From NCBI GenBank assembly GCA_964500435.1, contig CAZCNL010000001.1:186001-250000 (forward strand): a stretch of DNA of 64,000 nucleotides, given 5' to 3'. Positions 16,815 to 26,038 of this stretch are shown piece after piece. Each line of letters begins with the position of its first letter. Position 1 is the first letter of the stretch. This DNA is from GWF2-33-9 sp964500435. GTDB lineage: Bacteria; Bacteroidota; Ignavibacteria; Kapaibacteriales; UBA2268. The notes under the pieces were generated by a model. The model saw only the letters and a program-made list of their open reading frames with translations. It did not search any database and was not told the DNA's origin. The position numbers were made by a program, and so were the translations under genes.

Positions 16815-17570
16815 TTAAAAATCCTTAATTAGATTTAAAAATTCATTTCTTAAACTTTGGTCATTAAGCATATAGCCACGCATAACAGAAGTAATCATTT
16901 GTGTTTCTTCCTCTGATTCTTCAACGCCTCGTGAAATCATACAATAGTGTTTTGCTTTAATGACAACTCCTAATGCCTTTGGTTTTAAAGTCTTTTGAAT
17001 ATAATCTGCTATTTGTTCACCAAGTTCTTCTTGAATTTGAGGTCTACGAGCAAACCATTGAACAATTCTGCTAAACTTTGAAATGCCGACAACAAAATCA
17101 CCAGGTATATAACCAATCACGCATCTACCTGAAATAGTTTGCCAGTGGTGTGAGCATAAAGACATAATTTCAATACCTTGGCTTATAATCAGGTTATTAA
17201 CATGATTTCTATTTGGAAATACAGTCATTTTAGGGGGAGCAGAATATCTGCCAACAAGTAGTTCGTTTACTAACATCTTAGCTACACGTAAAGGTGTATG
17301 TGTGCTATTTGGATCTTTTCTTGATATACGTAAAATATCCAATACCTCAGCCATTTTTTTTTCTAATTCGATAATCATTTGATTTCTTTCGTACTCATTC
17401 AACTGTCTATTTCCATTTGCATCATAAAGTTCATAACCTAATGAATTAAATTTTGGGAAAATATCCAACGGTAATGAATAATATTTATCTTCAAATTGTT
17501 CAATGGATAATTCCGATTGTTTTGTTAATTCTTTTGACTGAGGTTTTTGTGGTAAGTTTTTATTTTCCAT
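16815..17570 (-). CDS. folE: GTP cyclohydrolase I
   Basis: A 251-residue enzyme converting GTP to 7,8-dihydroneopterin triphosphate for folate, queuosine or biopterin. The catalytic domain (about residues 75-235) keeps the zinc ligands in MSLCSHHWQ and KHYCMISRGV, the HTPLRVAKM segment and the guanine-binding Gln-Glu in RPQIQEELGEQIA. The usual CEHH is CSHH here, so the Glu between the first zinc cysteine and the histidines is Ser. The N-terminal 60 residues are an extra polar extension. It is 15 bases downstream of queD. Confidence 0.92.
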   Translation of the reverse strand: MENKNLPQKPQSKELTKQSELSIEQFEDKYYSLPLDIFPKFNSLGYELYDANGNRQLNEYERNQMIIELEKKMAEVLDILRISRKDPNSTHTPLRVAKMLVNELLVGRYSAPPKMTVFPNRNHVNNLIISQGIEIMSLCSHHWQTISGRCVIGYIPGDFVVGISKFSRIVQWFARRPQIQEELGEQIADYIQKTLKPKALGVVIKAKHYCMISRGVEESEEETQMITSVMRGYMLNDQSLRNEFLNLIKDF

Positions 17571-17585
17571 AATTTCAATTATTTT

Positions 17586-18020
17586 TTATTTAATGTATTT
17601 AGGTACTTCGAAATGTTCACCATAATATTCAACCGAGTTATTTTCGGTTTCCCATAGTTTAATTTTATACAATTTCCCATTTGGGATTTTATCTTCGAGT
17701 TGCTTCCAAAAGCAAAAAGCTAAATTTTCTAAAGAGGTAATTACACCTTTTAAGAAATCAACATCTTCATTTAAGTTTTTATGGTCTATCTTTAAAATTA
17801 AATTTTCGTCTAATATTTTCTTTAATACTTTTAAATCAATTAAATAACCAGTTTTTGGGTCTGGTATACCGGCGATAGTTACTTCAATTACATAATTATG
17901 ACCATGTCCCCAGTAATTGTTGCATTTATCATAAATTTGATAGTTTTCTGATTCAGAAAGCTCAGGATTATTTAATCTATGAGCAGCTGAAAAATGAGAT
18001 TTTCTCGTCACAAAAACCAT
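17586..18020 (-). CDS. queD: 6-carboxy-/6-pyruvoyl-tetrahydropterin synthase
   Basis: A 144-residue T-fold enzyme using dihydroneopterin triphosphate, the product of FolE encoded next to it. Zinc ligands are His14 (FSAAHRL) and His39/His41 (GHGHNY); the catalytic cysteine is Cys33, and the Asp79-His80 pair follows in KIDHKNLN. The C-terminal WETENNSVEYYGE holds the pterin-binding glutamate. The CNNYWGHGHNY spacing resembles 6-pyruvoyl-tetrahydropterin synthases at least as much as QueD, so the product may feed queuosine or a biopterin-like cofactor; other queuosine genes are not in view. First gene of the run. Confidence 0.85.
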   Translation of the reverse strand: MVFVTRKSHFSAAHRLNNPELSESENYQIYDKCNNYWGHGHNYVIEVTIAGIPDPKTGYLIDLKVLKKILDENLILKIDHKNLNEDVDFLKGVITSLENLAFCFWKQLEDKIPNGKLYKIKLWETENNSVEYYGEHFEVPKYIK

Positions 18021-18044
18021 TTTTTCATTTGTCCTATATTTTTG

Positions 18045-18071
18045 TTAATAGACGTTTTCTAAAATTAATTA
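18045..18071. promoter_or_regulatory. ACGTCT motif between queD and the lipoprotein-aro genes
   Basis: Between the divergent starts at 18020 and 18148. On the minus strand TTTAGAAAACGTCTAT repeats the 6541-6560 sequence exactly, and CGTCTA ends 28 bases before the queD ATG. On the plus strand TTTG (18041-18044) and a 19-base spacer with TAGACGTTTTCTAAA mirror the proposed tmRNA promoter. Confidence 0.3.
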
Positions 18072-18147
18072 TTAAATATTATATTTTGTCGATACATTCG
18101 TTATTTTTTATTTAAAAATACTAGATTAAAATAACTAATTTTACAAT

Positions 18148-18948
18148 ATGATGAAATTTATCCTAAAATTGACTTTATCATTGATAATTTTAACTTTGAA
18201 TTTTGCTATTTTTAGTTGTTCAAGCACAAAAAATCTTCCCAAACAGCAAGAATCTATTGAAATTAAAAAAGAAGATGAAGGAAGAAAACCAACTTTTGAA
18301 ATAATCAACTACCAAAAGGCTATAGATAGTTATGAATGCTCAGGTGATATTGAATTGAATTTCAATGATCAAAGATTTAGTGGTTCATTCGAATTGCAGA
18401 CAATTCGCAACCAAGTTTTTATGCTCAAACTCTTTGGTCCCTTTGGAATTAACGTTGCGACAGTTTATGGAGTAAATGACAATATTATTATTATGAATAA
18501 TTGGAATAATAATTACTATCAATCATTGTCAGGTTTTGATGGATTCGAATTTTTAGTCCCATATCCAGATAAATTTTTCAAAATATTTCTTGCAGAAAGC
18601 TTTCTTTCTCACGATACTTTAATTAAAACTACTAATGATACATTAACAATTTCTAAGGATTTAAACAATTCATATAAATATTCGTTTATTTACTCATTAA
18701 AATCAAATTCTATCCTGAAATCGAAAATCGCTGATAGTTCTTATGAATACAATGTTTTTTATGAAAAATTCGAGAATATAAATAATTCTTATTTACCTAA
18801 AAGCATTATTTTAAAAGAAAATCGAATGAATGGAAAAATTAAAATTTCTATTGATAAATTTAAAAATATAAACAACATAAAGAAAGTTCAGTCACCTAAT
18901 TATAAAAAATTTGAGAAAGTTGATAATTTGAACGACTTATTTAAATAA
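18148..18948 (+). CDS. LolB/DUF4292-like lipoprotein
   Basis: A 266-residue protein with a lipoprotein signal peptide ending in the lipobox IFSC (Cys at about residue 24). The mature part is beta-rich: YECSGDIELNFNDQRFSGSF, MLKLFGPFGINVATVYG and FEFLVPYPDKFFKIFL. This pattern resembles DUF4292 proteins of Bacteroidota, which share the half-barrel fold of LolA/LolB lipoprotein carriers; a role in outer-membrane lipoprotein handling is inferred only. It is six bases upstream of the DAHP synthase gene and may be co-transcribed with the shikimate genes, a combination without an obvious functional link. Confidence 0.6.
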   Translation: MMKFILKLTLSLIILTLNFAIFSCSSTKNLPKQQESIEIKKEDEGRKPTFEIINYQKAIDSYECSGDIELNFNDQRFSGSFELQTIRNQVFMLKLFGPFGINVATVYGVNDNIIIMNNWNNNYYQSLSGFDGFEFLVPYPDKFFKIFLAESFLSHDTLIKTTNDTLTISKDLNNSYKYSFIYSLKSNSILKSKIADSSYEYNVFYEKFENINNSYLPKSIILKENRMNGKIKISIDKFKNINNIKKVQSPNYKKFEKVDNLNDLFK

Positions 18949-18954
18949 AAAAAT

Positions 18955-20004
18955 ATGAACAATAATGAATTAATAAATAAATTAAGAAATGAAATTGACT
19001 TACTCGATAAAGAGTTAGTTGCTATTTTATTGAAAAGAATTAACTTAGCGAAAGAAATTCACAAATTGAAATTAGTGGAAAATCATCTAATTGTTGATTT
19101 AGAAAGAGAAATCAAAATCTTAGAGAATTTAACTAATAACATTAAAAATCCAGATTATCAAAATATTATTAAAAACATATATTTACATATTTTTCAAGAA
19201 GTTAAAAAATCTTCTTACGATAATATTGTTGATGTAATAAACGAACTCAATTTTGAATTATCAAATAACTCATTAATCATTGCAGGTCCCTGCTCAGTTG
19301 AATCGGAAGAACAAATCGAACAAATTGCACAAAAAGTTCAACAACTTGGTCTAAAATTTATTCGTGGTGGAATTTTTAAAGCAAGAACTCATCCTAAATC
19401 ATTTCAAGGTCTTAGAGAAAAAGGTCTAGAATTGTTTTACACTACAGCACATAAATATAATTTATACACTGTAAGTGAGTTTTTGGATATTGAACAAGCA
19501 AAATCTTATTTTGAATTTTTCGATGTTATCGTTGTTGGAAGCAGAAATATGACCAATTTCGAATTTTTAAAGAAATTAGGCAATTTGACTTCAAAAAATC
19601 AAAAACCAATAATAATCAAGCGAGGGTTCGGTTCTACTATAGATGAATTTATTTCTGCATCAAATTATATTTTAAACGAAGGAAATCCAAATGTTATATT
19701 ATGTTTACGGGGTATAAGAACATTTGAGAATTCAACGAATTTCTGGCGATTCACCCCCGATTTAGCTTCTTTAATTGAAATTAAACACAAAACAAATTTA
19801 CCTGTGATTTTTGACCCAAGTCATTCTTCTGGAAACCGAAATTTCGTTTCCAATCTTTCTCTTTCCGCAATGAAATTAGGCTTTAACGGACTTATGATTG
19901 AAATTCATCCTAATCCAGAAATGGCTTTAAGTGATGCAAAACAAACTATTGATTTAGAAACTTTCGAACTGCTGATTAATAAATTGAAAAAGCATAATGT
20001 TTGA
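18955..20004 (+). CDS. Bifunctional chorismate mutase / 3-deoxy-7-phosphoheptulonate synthase
   Basis: A 349-residue fusion. Residues 1-85 form an AroQ-type chorismate mutase helix bundle (KLRNEIDLLDKELVAILLKR). From about residue 100 the DAHP synthase barrel begins with SLIIAGPCSVESEEQI and continues through KFIRGGIFKARTHPKSFQG, a KRG phosphate motif and PVIFDPSHSSG with metal ligands. This is the Bacillus AroA(Q) arrangement, in which the mutase domain gives feedback control of the first shikimate-pathway step. The gene overlaps aroB by eight bases. Confidence 0.93.
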   Translation: MNNNELINKLRNEIDLLDKELVAILLKRINLAKEIHKLKLVENHLIVDLEREIKILENLTNNIKNPDYQNIIKNIYLHIFQEVKKSSYDNIVDVINELNFELSNNSLIIAGPCSVESEEQIEQIAQKVQQLGLKFIRGGIFKARTHPKSFQGLREKGLELFYTTAHKYNLYTVSEFLDIEQAKSYFEFFDVIVVGSRNMTNFEFLKKLGNLTSKNQKPIIIKRGFGSTIDEFISASNYILNEGNPNVILCLRGIRTFENSTNFWRFTPDLASLIEIKHKTNLPVIFDPSHSSGNRNFVSNLSLSAMKLGFNGLMIEIHPNPEMALSDAKQTIDLETFELLINKLKKHNV

Positions 20005-21013
20005 AATTGTTGTAAAAAATGCTTCAAATTGTAAAATCGAGTTTTCTAAAAATCTCAACGAGAATTTTACCGAAAATACTGTATTTATTATTGATAAGAA
20101 TGTTTTTTTTCATAATCAATTTTTTTCGAAATTCTCAAAAATACTTCTTGTTGAATCAAATGAAAATATTAAGTCTTTGAATTATCTTAAAAAAATTTAT
20201 TCATTTTTCTTTAAAAATAATATAACAAAAGATTATACAATCTATTGCGTTGGTGGAGGAACACTTTGCGACTTAGTTGGTTTTGCAACTAATAGTTATT
20301 TGAGAGGTGTTAATCTTACTTTAATTCCTACAACCTTGTTATCGATGGCTGATGCCGCAATTGGTGGGAAAAATGCACTAAATTTTGGAAAAATGAAAAA
20401 CGCTATTGGCTCTTTTTATTTACCCAAAAAAGTAATTATTGATATTTCTTTTTTACGTACCTTGCCAGAAGAATATTATTTTTCAGGACTTGCAGAAATA
20501 ATAAAAATTGCTATTCTAAAGTCCATCGAGCTTTTTCAACTTCTTGAATTAAATAAAAAAGAATTATTTAATAGAGACTACGACTTTTTAGAATTTATTA
20601 TCAAGCAGGCTATCAAATTAAAAGTTGATATAGTAAACAAAGATTTCACCGACAAAAATGAAAGGCTCATACTTAATTTTGGTCATACTTTTGGTCATTC
20701 AATTGAATTAGTTAAAAATATACCTCATGGCTATGCTGTTGCCGAGGGTATTTTGTACTCCCTTTTAATATCAGAAAAGTTAGAAATTATAAAAAAAAAT
20801 GTAAAAGAGAGTGTTTTAAGCTTATTAAATCATTATAATTTGCTCAAATATTGGGATGTTAAATCCCCTGTTTATAAACTTTTGTTACATGATAAAAAAA
20901 ACAATTTTGATTCAATTCGAATGATTTTATTAAAAGATATAGAACAACCAATAATAAAAACATTTAAAAGAGATGAATTTTCCAAACTTGTCAAAAATTT
21001 GTTTAAGTATTAA
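19997..21013 (+). CDS. aroB: 3-dehydroquinate synthase
   Basis: A 338-residue NAD- and metal-dependent enzyme turning DAHP into 3-dehydroquinate. The NAD loop VGGGTLCDLVGF (about residue 85), LIPTTLLSMADAAIGGKNAL and the metal-binding region LNFGHTFGHSIE are all intact. It overlaps the preceding DAHP synthase by 8 bases and the following aroD by 41, so the three are translated as a unit. Somewhat shorter than the E. coli enzyme, but no motif is missing. Confidence 0.94.
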   Translation: MFEIVVKNASNCKIEFSKNLNENFTENTVFIIDKNVFFHNQFFSKFSKILLVESNENIKSLNYLKKIYSFFFKNNITKDYTIYCVGGGTLCDLVGFATNSYLRGVNLTLIPTTLLSMADAAIGGKNALNFGKMKNAIGSFYLPKKVIIDISFLRTLPEEYYFSGLAEIIKIAILKSIELFQLLELNKKELFNRDYDFLEFIIKQAIKLKVDIVNKDFTDKNERLILNFGHTFGHSIELVKNIPHGYAVAEGILYSLLISEKLEIIKKNVKESVLSLLNHYNLLKYWDVKSPVYKLLLHDKKNNFDSIRMILLKDIEQPIIKTFKRDEFSKLVKNLFKY

Positions 21014-21629
21014 GTATTTTAATTATAATACGATAACTTATGCTAAAAATATAACAAATTTGATTGAATTAAGAATTGATAATAATTTTTTATATATCAA
21101 TACATTACAAGATTTATTTGATGATTTCAATTCAATTATTATTAAATCAAATAATATAAATGATTATAATATAGATAAGTTACTAATTTATAAAGATAAT
21201 TTAATATTAGATATTGATTATAATCAATTATTAAATAATGTACTTCTATTAAATTCTTTAGAAAAATATGAACTTAATTATATAATATCCAATCATAACA
21301 TAAAGTTATCTCAATTATTTGAAAATGGTTTGTATTTATTAAAGAAAATGCTTAATTTAAATCCAAATATTGTCAAAATAGTCTTAAATGATGAAATAAA
21401 TGACTGGAAAGAAAAGCAAGTAGAAATATATGAAGAATTTAAAAAGATAAAATTGAGAAAAAATTGTGATTTAATTTGCTTTTTTGAAGGCGAAGAAATG
21501 AAAGAATCTCGCTTATACTCTTTGAAATTAGGAGCACCTTTTACTTATTGTTCGTATGATGAAAATTCAAGAACTGGTATTGGACAATTTACTTGTTCTG
21601 AGTTAAAAGAAAAAATCTTATTTCTTTAA
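20973..21629 (+). CDS. aroD: Type I 3-dehydroquinate dehydratase
   Basis: A 218-residue, very Asn/Ile/Leu-rich and divergent Schiff-base dehydratase. The catalytic set can be traced: ELRID with Glu32 and Arg34, ISNHN with His108, NIVKIVLND with the Schiff-base Lys135, SRLYSLKLGAPFTYCS with Arg180, and GIGQF with Gln205. The start at 20973, inside the end of aroB, keeps the first barrel strand KICLSI; any later start would lose it. It follows the pathway order after AroB. The plus-strand run ends here, converging on the LptF/G permease gene seven bases away. Confidence 0.85.
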   Translation: MNFPNLSKICLSIKYFNYNTITYAKNITNLIELRIDNNFLYINTLQDLFDDFNSIIIKSNNINDYNIDKLLIYKDNLILDIDYNQLLNNVLLLNSLEKYELNYIISNHNIKLSQLFENGLYLLKKMLNLNPNIVKIVLNDEINDWKEKQVEIYEEFKKIKLRKNCDLICFFEGEEMKESRLYSLKLGAPFTYCSYDENSRTGIGQFTCSELKEKILFL

Positions 21630-21636
21630 AACAGTA

Positions 21637-22719
21637 TTATTTAGGTGATTTAATCAACACAAATATGCCACTTATAAAAAATAAAATATTTGCTAACCAA
21701 GCTGATAATAATGGTGGAAAGCCAATCGAAAAACCCAATGTTTGTCCCAATTTTGTAAATATTAAATATACAAAAGAAATTACTAAAGCAGCTCCAATTT
21801 GGACAGCTAATCCACCTCTTCTTTTTACACTTGCAAAAGGGACACCAAACAGAATTACTACAAAATTCGCAAAAGGAAAAGCTAATACTCCGTAAAAATC
21901 AGTTAGCTCTTTTTGTATATCTCGCCCACCGGCTTCTTGGAATTTTAAAAAGTTATACCATTCATAAATATTCATTTGTTCGGTAGGTTTGACTAATTCA
22001 GAAAGTTCTTTGTTATTAAAATGTAATTTAATTGAAAAACTTGGTATAAATGACTCTTTCATCGACTTGCCAGTAAATTCTTTTTTTGTCACGGAAATTA
22101 ATTTCCATTCTTGATGGAGCGTATCCCAATAAAAATTTTTCGCAACCAAAGTTGAAATTAGGCGTGGATTTTTGGCACTTGTAAAATCATTAACTTGCAG
22201 ACCATAACCAATCTGTTTATCTGCATTAAATTCTTTAATAATTACATTCCGTACAGGTGATTCTCGTAAATAAATATTTGTCAAAAATACTTCCGTTTCC
22301 CCTTTTCCCATAAACTTAATTGATAGTTCGCTTTTAATTTTATTTGATTTTGGAACTAAAAAAGTAGATAACCAAAGTTGCAAGCTCGAGATGAAGATGG
22401 CAATTGCAACTAATGGCAACATAATTTTATATAAACTCATTGAACCTGATTTCATTGCTATAATCTCATTTTGGTTCGACAAATTTCCGATTGAAAAAAG
22501 CGTTGCAACTAAAGTTCCAATTGGAATTAATAATTTCATTATAGAAGGTATGAAATATAGATAATACTCAGCTATATTGAGAACATTCGAGTTTCTATCT
22601 AAAAAACTATCAAGGTTTTCTAATAAATCAACAATAATAAAAATAATAGATAAAGCAAGCAATGAAAAAACAAATGTATTTGTAAACTTACGGGAAATAT
22701 ATCTATATAAAATTTTCAT
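21637..22719 (-). CDS. LptF/LptG-family permease (YjgP/YjgQ)
   Basis: A 360-residue inner-membrane protein of the ABC transporter that lifts lipopolysaccharide toward the outer membrane. Three membrane segments lie in the first 130 residues (ILYRYISRKFTNTFVFSL opens the family), then a periplasmic beta-jellyroll of about 140 residues (NIYLRESPVRNVIIKEFNA), then three C-terminal segments (FPFANFVVILFGVPFASVKR). Only one such gene is present; the partner and LptB are elsewhere. It overlaps the flippase gene by four bases. Confidence 0.9.
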   Translation of the reverse strand: MKILYRYISRKFTNTFVFSLLALSIIFIIVDLLENLDSFLDRNSNVLNIAEYYLYFIPSIMKLLIPIGTLVATLFSIGNLSNQNEIIAMKSGSMSLYKIMLPLVAIAIFISSLQLWLSTFLVPKSNKIKSELSIKFMGKGETEVFLTNIYLRESPVRNVIIKEFNADKQIGYGLQVNDFTSAKNPRLISTLVAKNFYWDTLHQEWKLISVTKKEFTGKSMKESFIPSFSIKLHFNNKELSELVKPTEQMNIYEWYNFLKFQEAGGRDIQKELTDFYGVLAFPFANFVVILFGVPFASVKRRGGLAVQIGAALVISFVYLIFTKLGQTLGFSIGFPPLLSAWLANILFFISGIFVLIKSPK

Positions 22720-24023
22720 ACTTTGGATATTTTTTCTTTTAAATAAGCAAATGTATCAGGAATACTTGAAAAAATAGACTTGATCTCAAAGTCAAATTTC
22801 TTTTTAATTCTAAAATAATACAAGATGCCACTTGTAAAATTAAATAATACAACCCCAAGTGGTAATAAATAATTGCTTTGAGTTAACCCAACAAATAAAA
22901 TTGCAACAACTAAAGTTAAATTTGAAACAATTAGAACTTTAATTAAATACCATTGGTCGTTTGCCGAGATTAAAATTAATGATTGAGCAATAAAAGGGAA
23001 TGCTAATGAACCAATAAGTAAAAATTTGAATAATGGAATTGCGCTAACAAATTTTTGACTTAAAAATCCTTTTATTAAAATATCGGCAAAGCCCAATTCG
23101 AGTGGTATTACTAAAACAATTATAAATAAAAATAGAAAAGAAGTAGATTTTGTCATTAATTTTCGAAGGTTTATAATGTCTTTATTTTGAACTAATTTAG
23201 TAGCTGCGGGATAAATTAATCCATAGACTGCATTTCCGATTTCATCAAAAACTCGAAACAATGTTTTTGCAGAAGAGTATACTCCGACTGTTTCAATTGG
23301 GAAAAAGTACTTTATTATAAAAACTTCGACTGTGCGAGGAATATTGTATAAAAGTGAATTTATTGCCATTGGAAATGAAAAATTAAACATTTCTTTGTAT
23401 TTAATTTCACCTTTAAATGAAAATATTAAATGCTTTTTAACTAAAAATAAAGCAACGAGTGATGAAGTTAAAGCTGCTCCGATATATATTTGAGTTAGTA
23501 ATTCCCAAGTTAAATACTTTTGGGAAAATATATAATAAATAGTAAAAATTGTCAAAATTCCGAAAAAAACTAAATCGCTTATAAAAATTGCTTTAAAATA
23601 AAATTCTCGATACATTATTTTTTGAGAATATGAACGAAAAGCTATTGTCAGTGATAAAATTAAAATGTAATTAGCTATTTGATTGATATACTCTGCTTGC
23701 AAAATTGTCGATAGTGGTCCTCTTAAAATCCAAAATGTAATGCTACCAAATAATATTATGGATAAATAATTTATTAAGGAAATTGCCAAAATTCTTGGTC
23801 TTTGTTCTTTTCTTGCTCCAAATTGAATGATGGCTTGTAAACCAAATGAATCGGCAATAGCCATTATCCAAGTATTTGCCATTATCAGAAGTGTATATTT
23901 TCCCGCTTCAGTAGGTCCTAAGAATTTAATCTGTGTTAAATTAACAAATCCATACAATAAGAATATTATTTTATCTGCAATTGTCCAAGAAATTTTATCT
24001 ATATGTTCGGAAATTTTAAACAT
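22716..24023 (-). CDS. Wzx-type oligosaccharide flippase (MATE/MOP superfamily)
   Basis: A 435-residue multi-pass membrane protein with about twelve hydrophobic segments and the N-terminal pattern FLGPTEAGKYTLLIMANTW common to polysaccharide exporters. Such proteins flip lipid-linked oligosaccharides to the periplasm. It starts within the stop codon of the heparinase-like gene (one-base overlap) and overlaps the permease downstream by four, so all three are co-translated. The set suggests a role in a cell-surface polysaccharide. Confidence 0.85.
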   Translation of the reverse strand: MFKISEHIDKISWTIADKIIFLLYGFVNLTQIKFLGPTEAGKYTLLIMANTWIMAIADSFGLQAIIQFGARKEQRPRILAISLINYLSIILFGSITFWILRGPLSTILQAEYINQIANYILILSLTIAFRSYSQKIMYREFYFKAIFISDLVFFGILTIFTIYYIFSQKYLTWELLTQIYIGAALTSSLVALFLVKKHLIFSFKGEIKYKEMFNFSFPMAINSLLYNIPRTVEVFIIKYFFPIETVGVYSSAKTLFRVFDEIGNAVYGLIYPAATKLVQNKDIINLRKLMTKSTSFLFLFIIVLVIPLELGFADILIKGFLSQKFVSAIPLFKFLLIGSLAFPFIAQSLILISANDQWYLIKVLIVSNLTLVVAILFVGLTQSNYLLPLGVVLFNFTSGILYYFRIKKKFDFEIKSIFSSIPDTFAYLKEKISKV

Positions 24024-26023
24024 TAATCCATTATTTTAACTAAATACGAATTTATTTCACTTAAATTATTAAATTTGATTACGAGTGCTTCTTCTTTGAT
24101 TCCGTATTCTGGTGAAAAGTAGTATTTTTCAATTAAAGGTGCTTTTACTGAATAAATTAATTTTGCAGAATTATTAATGATGATCTCTTTATTATCTGAA
24201 TTTAGGTGTAATGTAATTTTGGGGTCAAGATGAAAATTAATTTCTCCCGCAAGAATTATTGGAATTTTATCAATTATTTGAAATTGTTTTTCCTCCAAAA
24301 TATATGTTCTTTCAATCCGGAAATTTCTTTCATTATAATTAATTATTAATTTAACCAAGTTGTTTCCTTCTTCGATGACATATTCTGCTGGTTTTTCAAA
24401 GAGCCAAAATAAATCTTCTAAAGATGAATTTTGGCTTTCTAATTCTTGTTGAGGCGAAAAGCGATTATGATATTGACTACTTCGAAATTTATTTCGTAAT
24501 GAAATATTACTCGTGTAACAATAGGTTCCTGGATCGACAAATGTTGGTTTTCCTTTGATTTCGCAAACAAAGGAACTTAAATCAAAATGATTATGCCCAC
24601 CTTTGCCAAATTGTGCAATTCGACCTGTTGAAATCCAAATTTTATAATTAGAATCTTCATATATAAATACTCCTATATCCTTGAAAATCTGATACTTAGT
24701 TTTATTTTTATTATTAAAATTTATCAGATTGTTATTGTAATTATTTAATATATAATTATTTATAGTATTTATAAGAGAAAATAAATATTGATATTTATCC
24801 TTAAATATTATTAAGTCATTATACTCTATTATCTTACCTGAATCATTATCTCCAATTTGAGGTATAAAACCTTTCTGTCCGATAATATTTTTTGAAAAAT
24901 TAATAATTGAATGTATCCGCTCTATAAGTTTTTTGTCATTTATTATTGTTAAAAATCCTGTTAATTCAAATGTATAATATAAAATTTCAAGCATAAAAAA
25001 ATGGTATGGGACAGAACCTTCGAAATTAGAGCCATCTTCATTAAATTGAACTAAAATTTCTTTTGTAAATTTTTGAATACTTTTAGTATGAATTTCCTTC
25101 ATTATTTTATCATCCGGAAAAATATTGGATATTGCAATTAAACCCATTAAATTTGCAAAATAGTGATTATTTCTTAACCCATTTGACCATTCGATATTTT
25201 CCCATATGAACAACCCAGAAAAGTATAAGTAGTTTGATACAATTTTCAAAAATTCTTCATTAAAAGTATGATTGGATTTGTAGAGGATATTTAATGATAA
25301 CACTATATTGAATGAGCGAATAGCGATTTCCATTGGTGATTTCCAATTTACTCCGCATGTTGGTGGATTGAAGGCAATGAAATCGAGTATTTCATTAATA
25401 ACTTCAGTTTTAAATTTTTCTGTTTCTACATTTTCACAATCATAACTTGTAGCTAAAATTGGTAAATAATTCAATCTTGATAACTCCCAAGGAAATTTAA
25501 TGTCGGCATTTTTTTCATTTTCGTACTTAATTTGAACATATTTAGCTTTTGGATTCCAAGTATATTGATTTTTCAAATCGCTGTGCCAATCAATAAATTG
25601 ATAATTTTGTACAATTAAAGCAACTATTGCTTTACTTTGAGTTTGGAATTCATCAGGAACAATATTCTTTATTAACAATTCCAAATTATTTTGACTTTTA
25701 CTATCATTAATGTTACTCGTCTTTTGATTAAAATTAGATGTTTCTAATGAAAATATTTTGAAGTTGTGTTTTATATAATTTTCAAGTGAATTTGGATTAA
25801 TATCATTAATTTTTAAGTTTTTTAAAATTTCAATCGATATTTGAGATAAATTTGTTAAATTTATTTTTGGAAATTCATAATTTTGATATTTCTTTATCAA
25901 ATCATCCATTTTTCTTCTTTTAACCAGAGAAGATATAGGATAAACAACTTTTGATAAGAATTTACTTATTGAAATTTTAAATGGAATTGTTTTTATTTTA
26001 TTATATTTTGAATTTATTTGCAT
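24023..26023 (-). CDS. Heparinase II/III-family protein
   Basis: A 666-residue protein with the alpha-toroid and beta-sandwich layout of heparinase II/III-like polysaccharide lyases. The toroid contains NPPTCGVNWKSPMEIAIR and NNHYFANLMGL; the catalytic-region motif GGHNHFDLSSFVCEIKGK (about residues 474-491) is followed by FVDPGTYCYT and the metal-site-like QYHNRFSP. No secretion signal is evident. Such genes occur in surface-polysaccharide operons, fitting the flippase overlapping it. The ATG at 26023 leaves only 15 bases to the divergent start at 26039; a start at Met39 (25909) is an alternative. Confidence 0.82.
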   Translation of the reverse strand: MQINSKYNKIKTIPFKISISKFLSKVVYPISSLVKRRKMDDLIKKYQNYEFPKINLTNLSQISIEILKNLKINDINPNSLENYIKHNFKIFSLETSNFNQKTSNINDSKSQNNLELLIKNIVPDEFQTQSKAIVALIVQNYQFIDWHSDLKNQYTWNPKAKYVQIKYENEKNADIKFPWELSRLNYLPILATSYDCENVETEKFKTEVINEILDFIAFNPPTCGVNWKSPMEIAIRSFNIVLSLNILYKSNHTFNEEFLKIVSNYLYFSGLFIWENIEWSNGLRNNHYFANLMGLIAISNIFPDDKIMKEIHTKSIQKFTKEILVQFNEDGSNFEGSVPYHFFMLEILYYTFELTGFLTIINDKKLIERIHSIINFSKNIIGQKGFIPQIGDNDSGKIIEYNDLIIFKDKYQYLFSLINTINNYILNNYNNNLINFNNKNKTKYQIFKDIGVFIYEDSNYKIWISTGRIAQFGKGGHNHFDLSSFVCEIKGKPTFVDPGTYCYTSNISLRNKFRSSQYHNRFSPQQELESQNSSLEDLFWLFEKPAEYVIEEGNNLVKLIINYNERNFRIERTYILEEKQFQIIDKIPIILAGEINFHLDPKITLHLNSDNKEIIINNSAKLIYSVKAPLIEKYYFSPEYGIKEEALVIKFNNLSEINSYLVKIMD

Positions 26024-26038
26024 AAAGTACTTTTTAAG

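Noticed and set aside
26018..26038. In-frame TTG start seven codons upstream of the HhH/barrel protein
   Set aside because: The signal peptide begins at the ATG at 26039. The TTG would overlap the start of the divergent gene.
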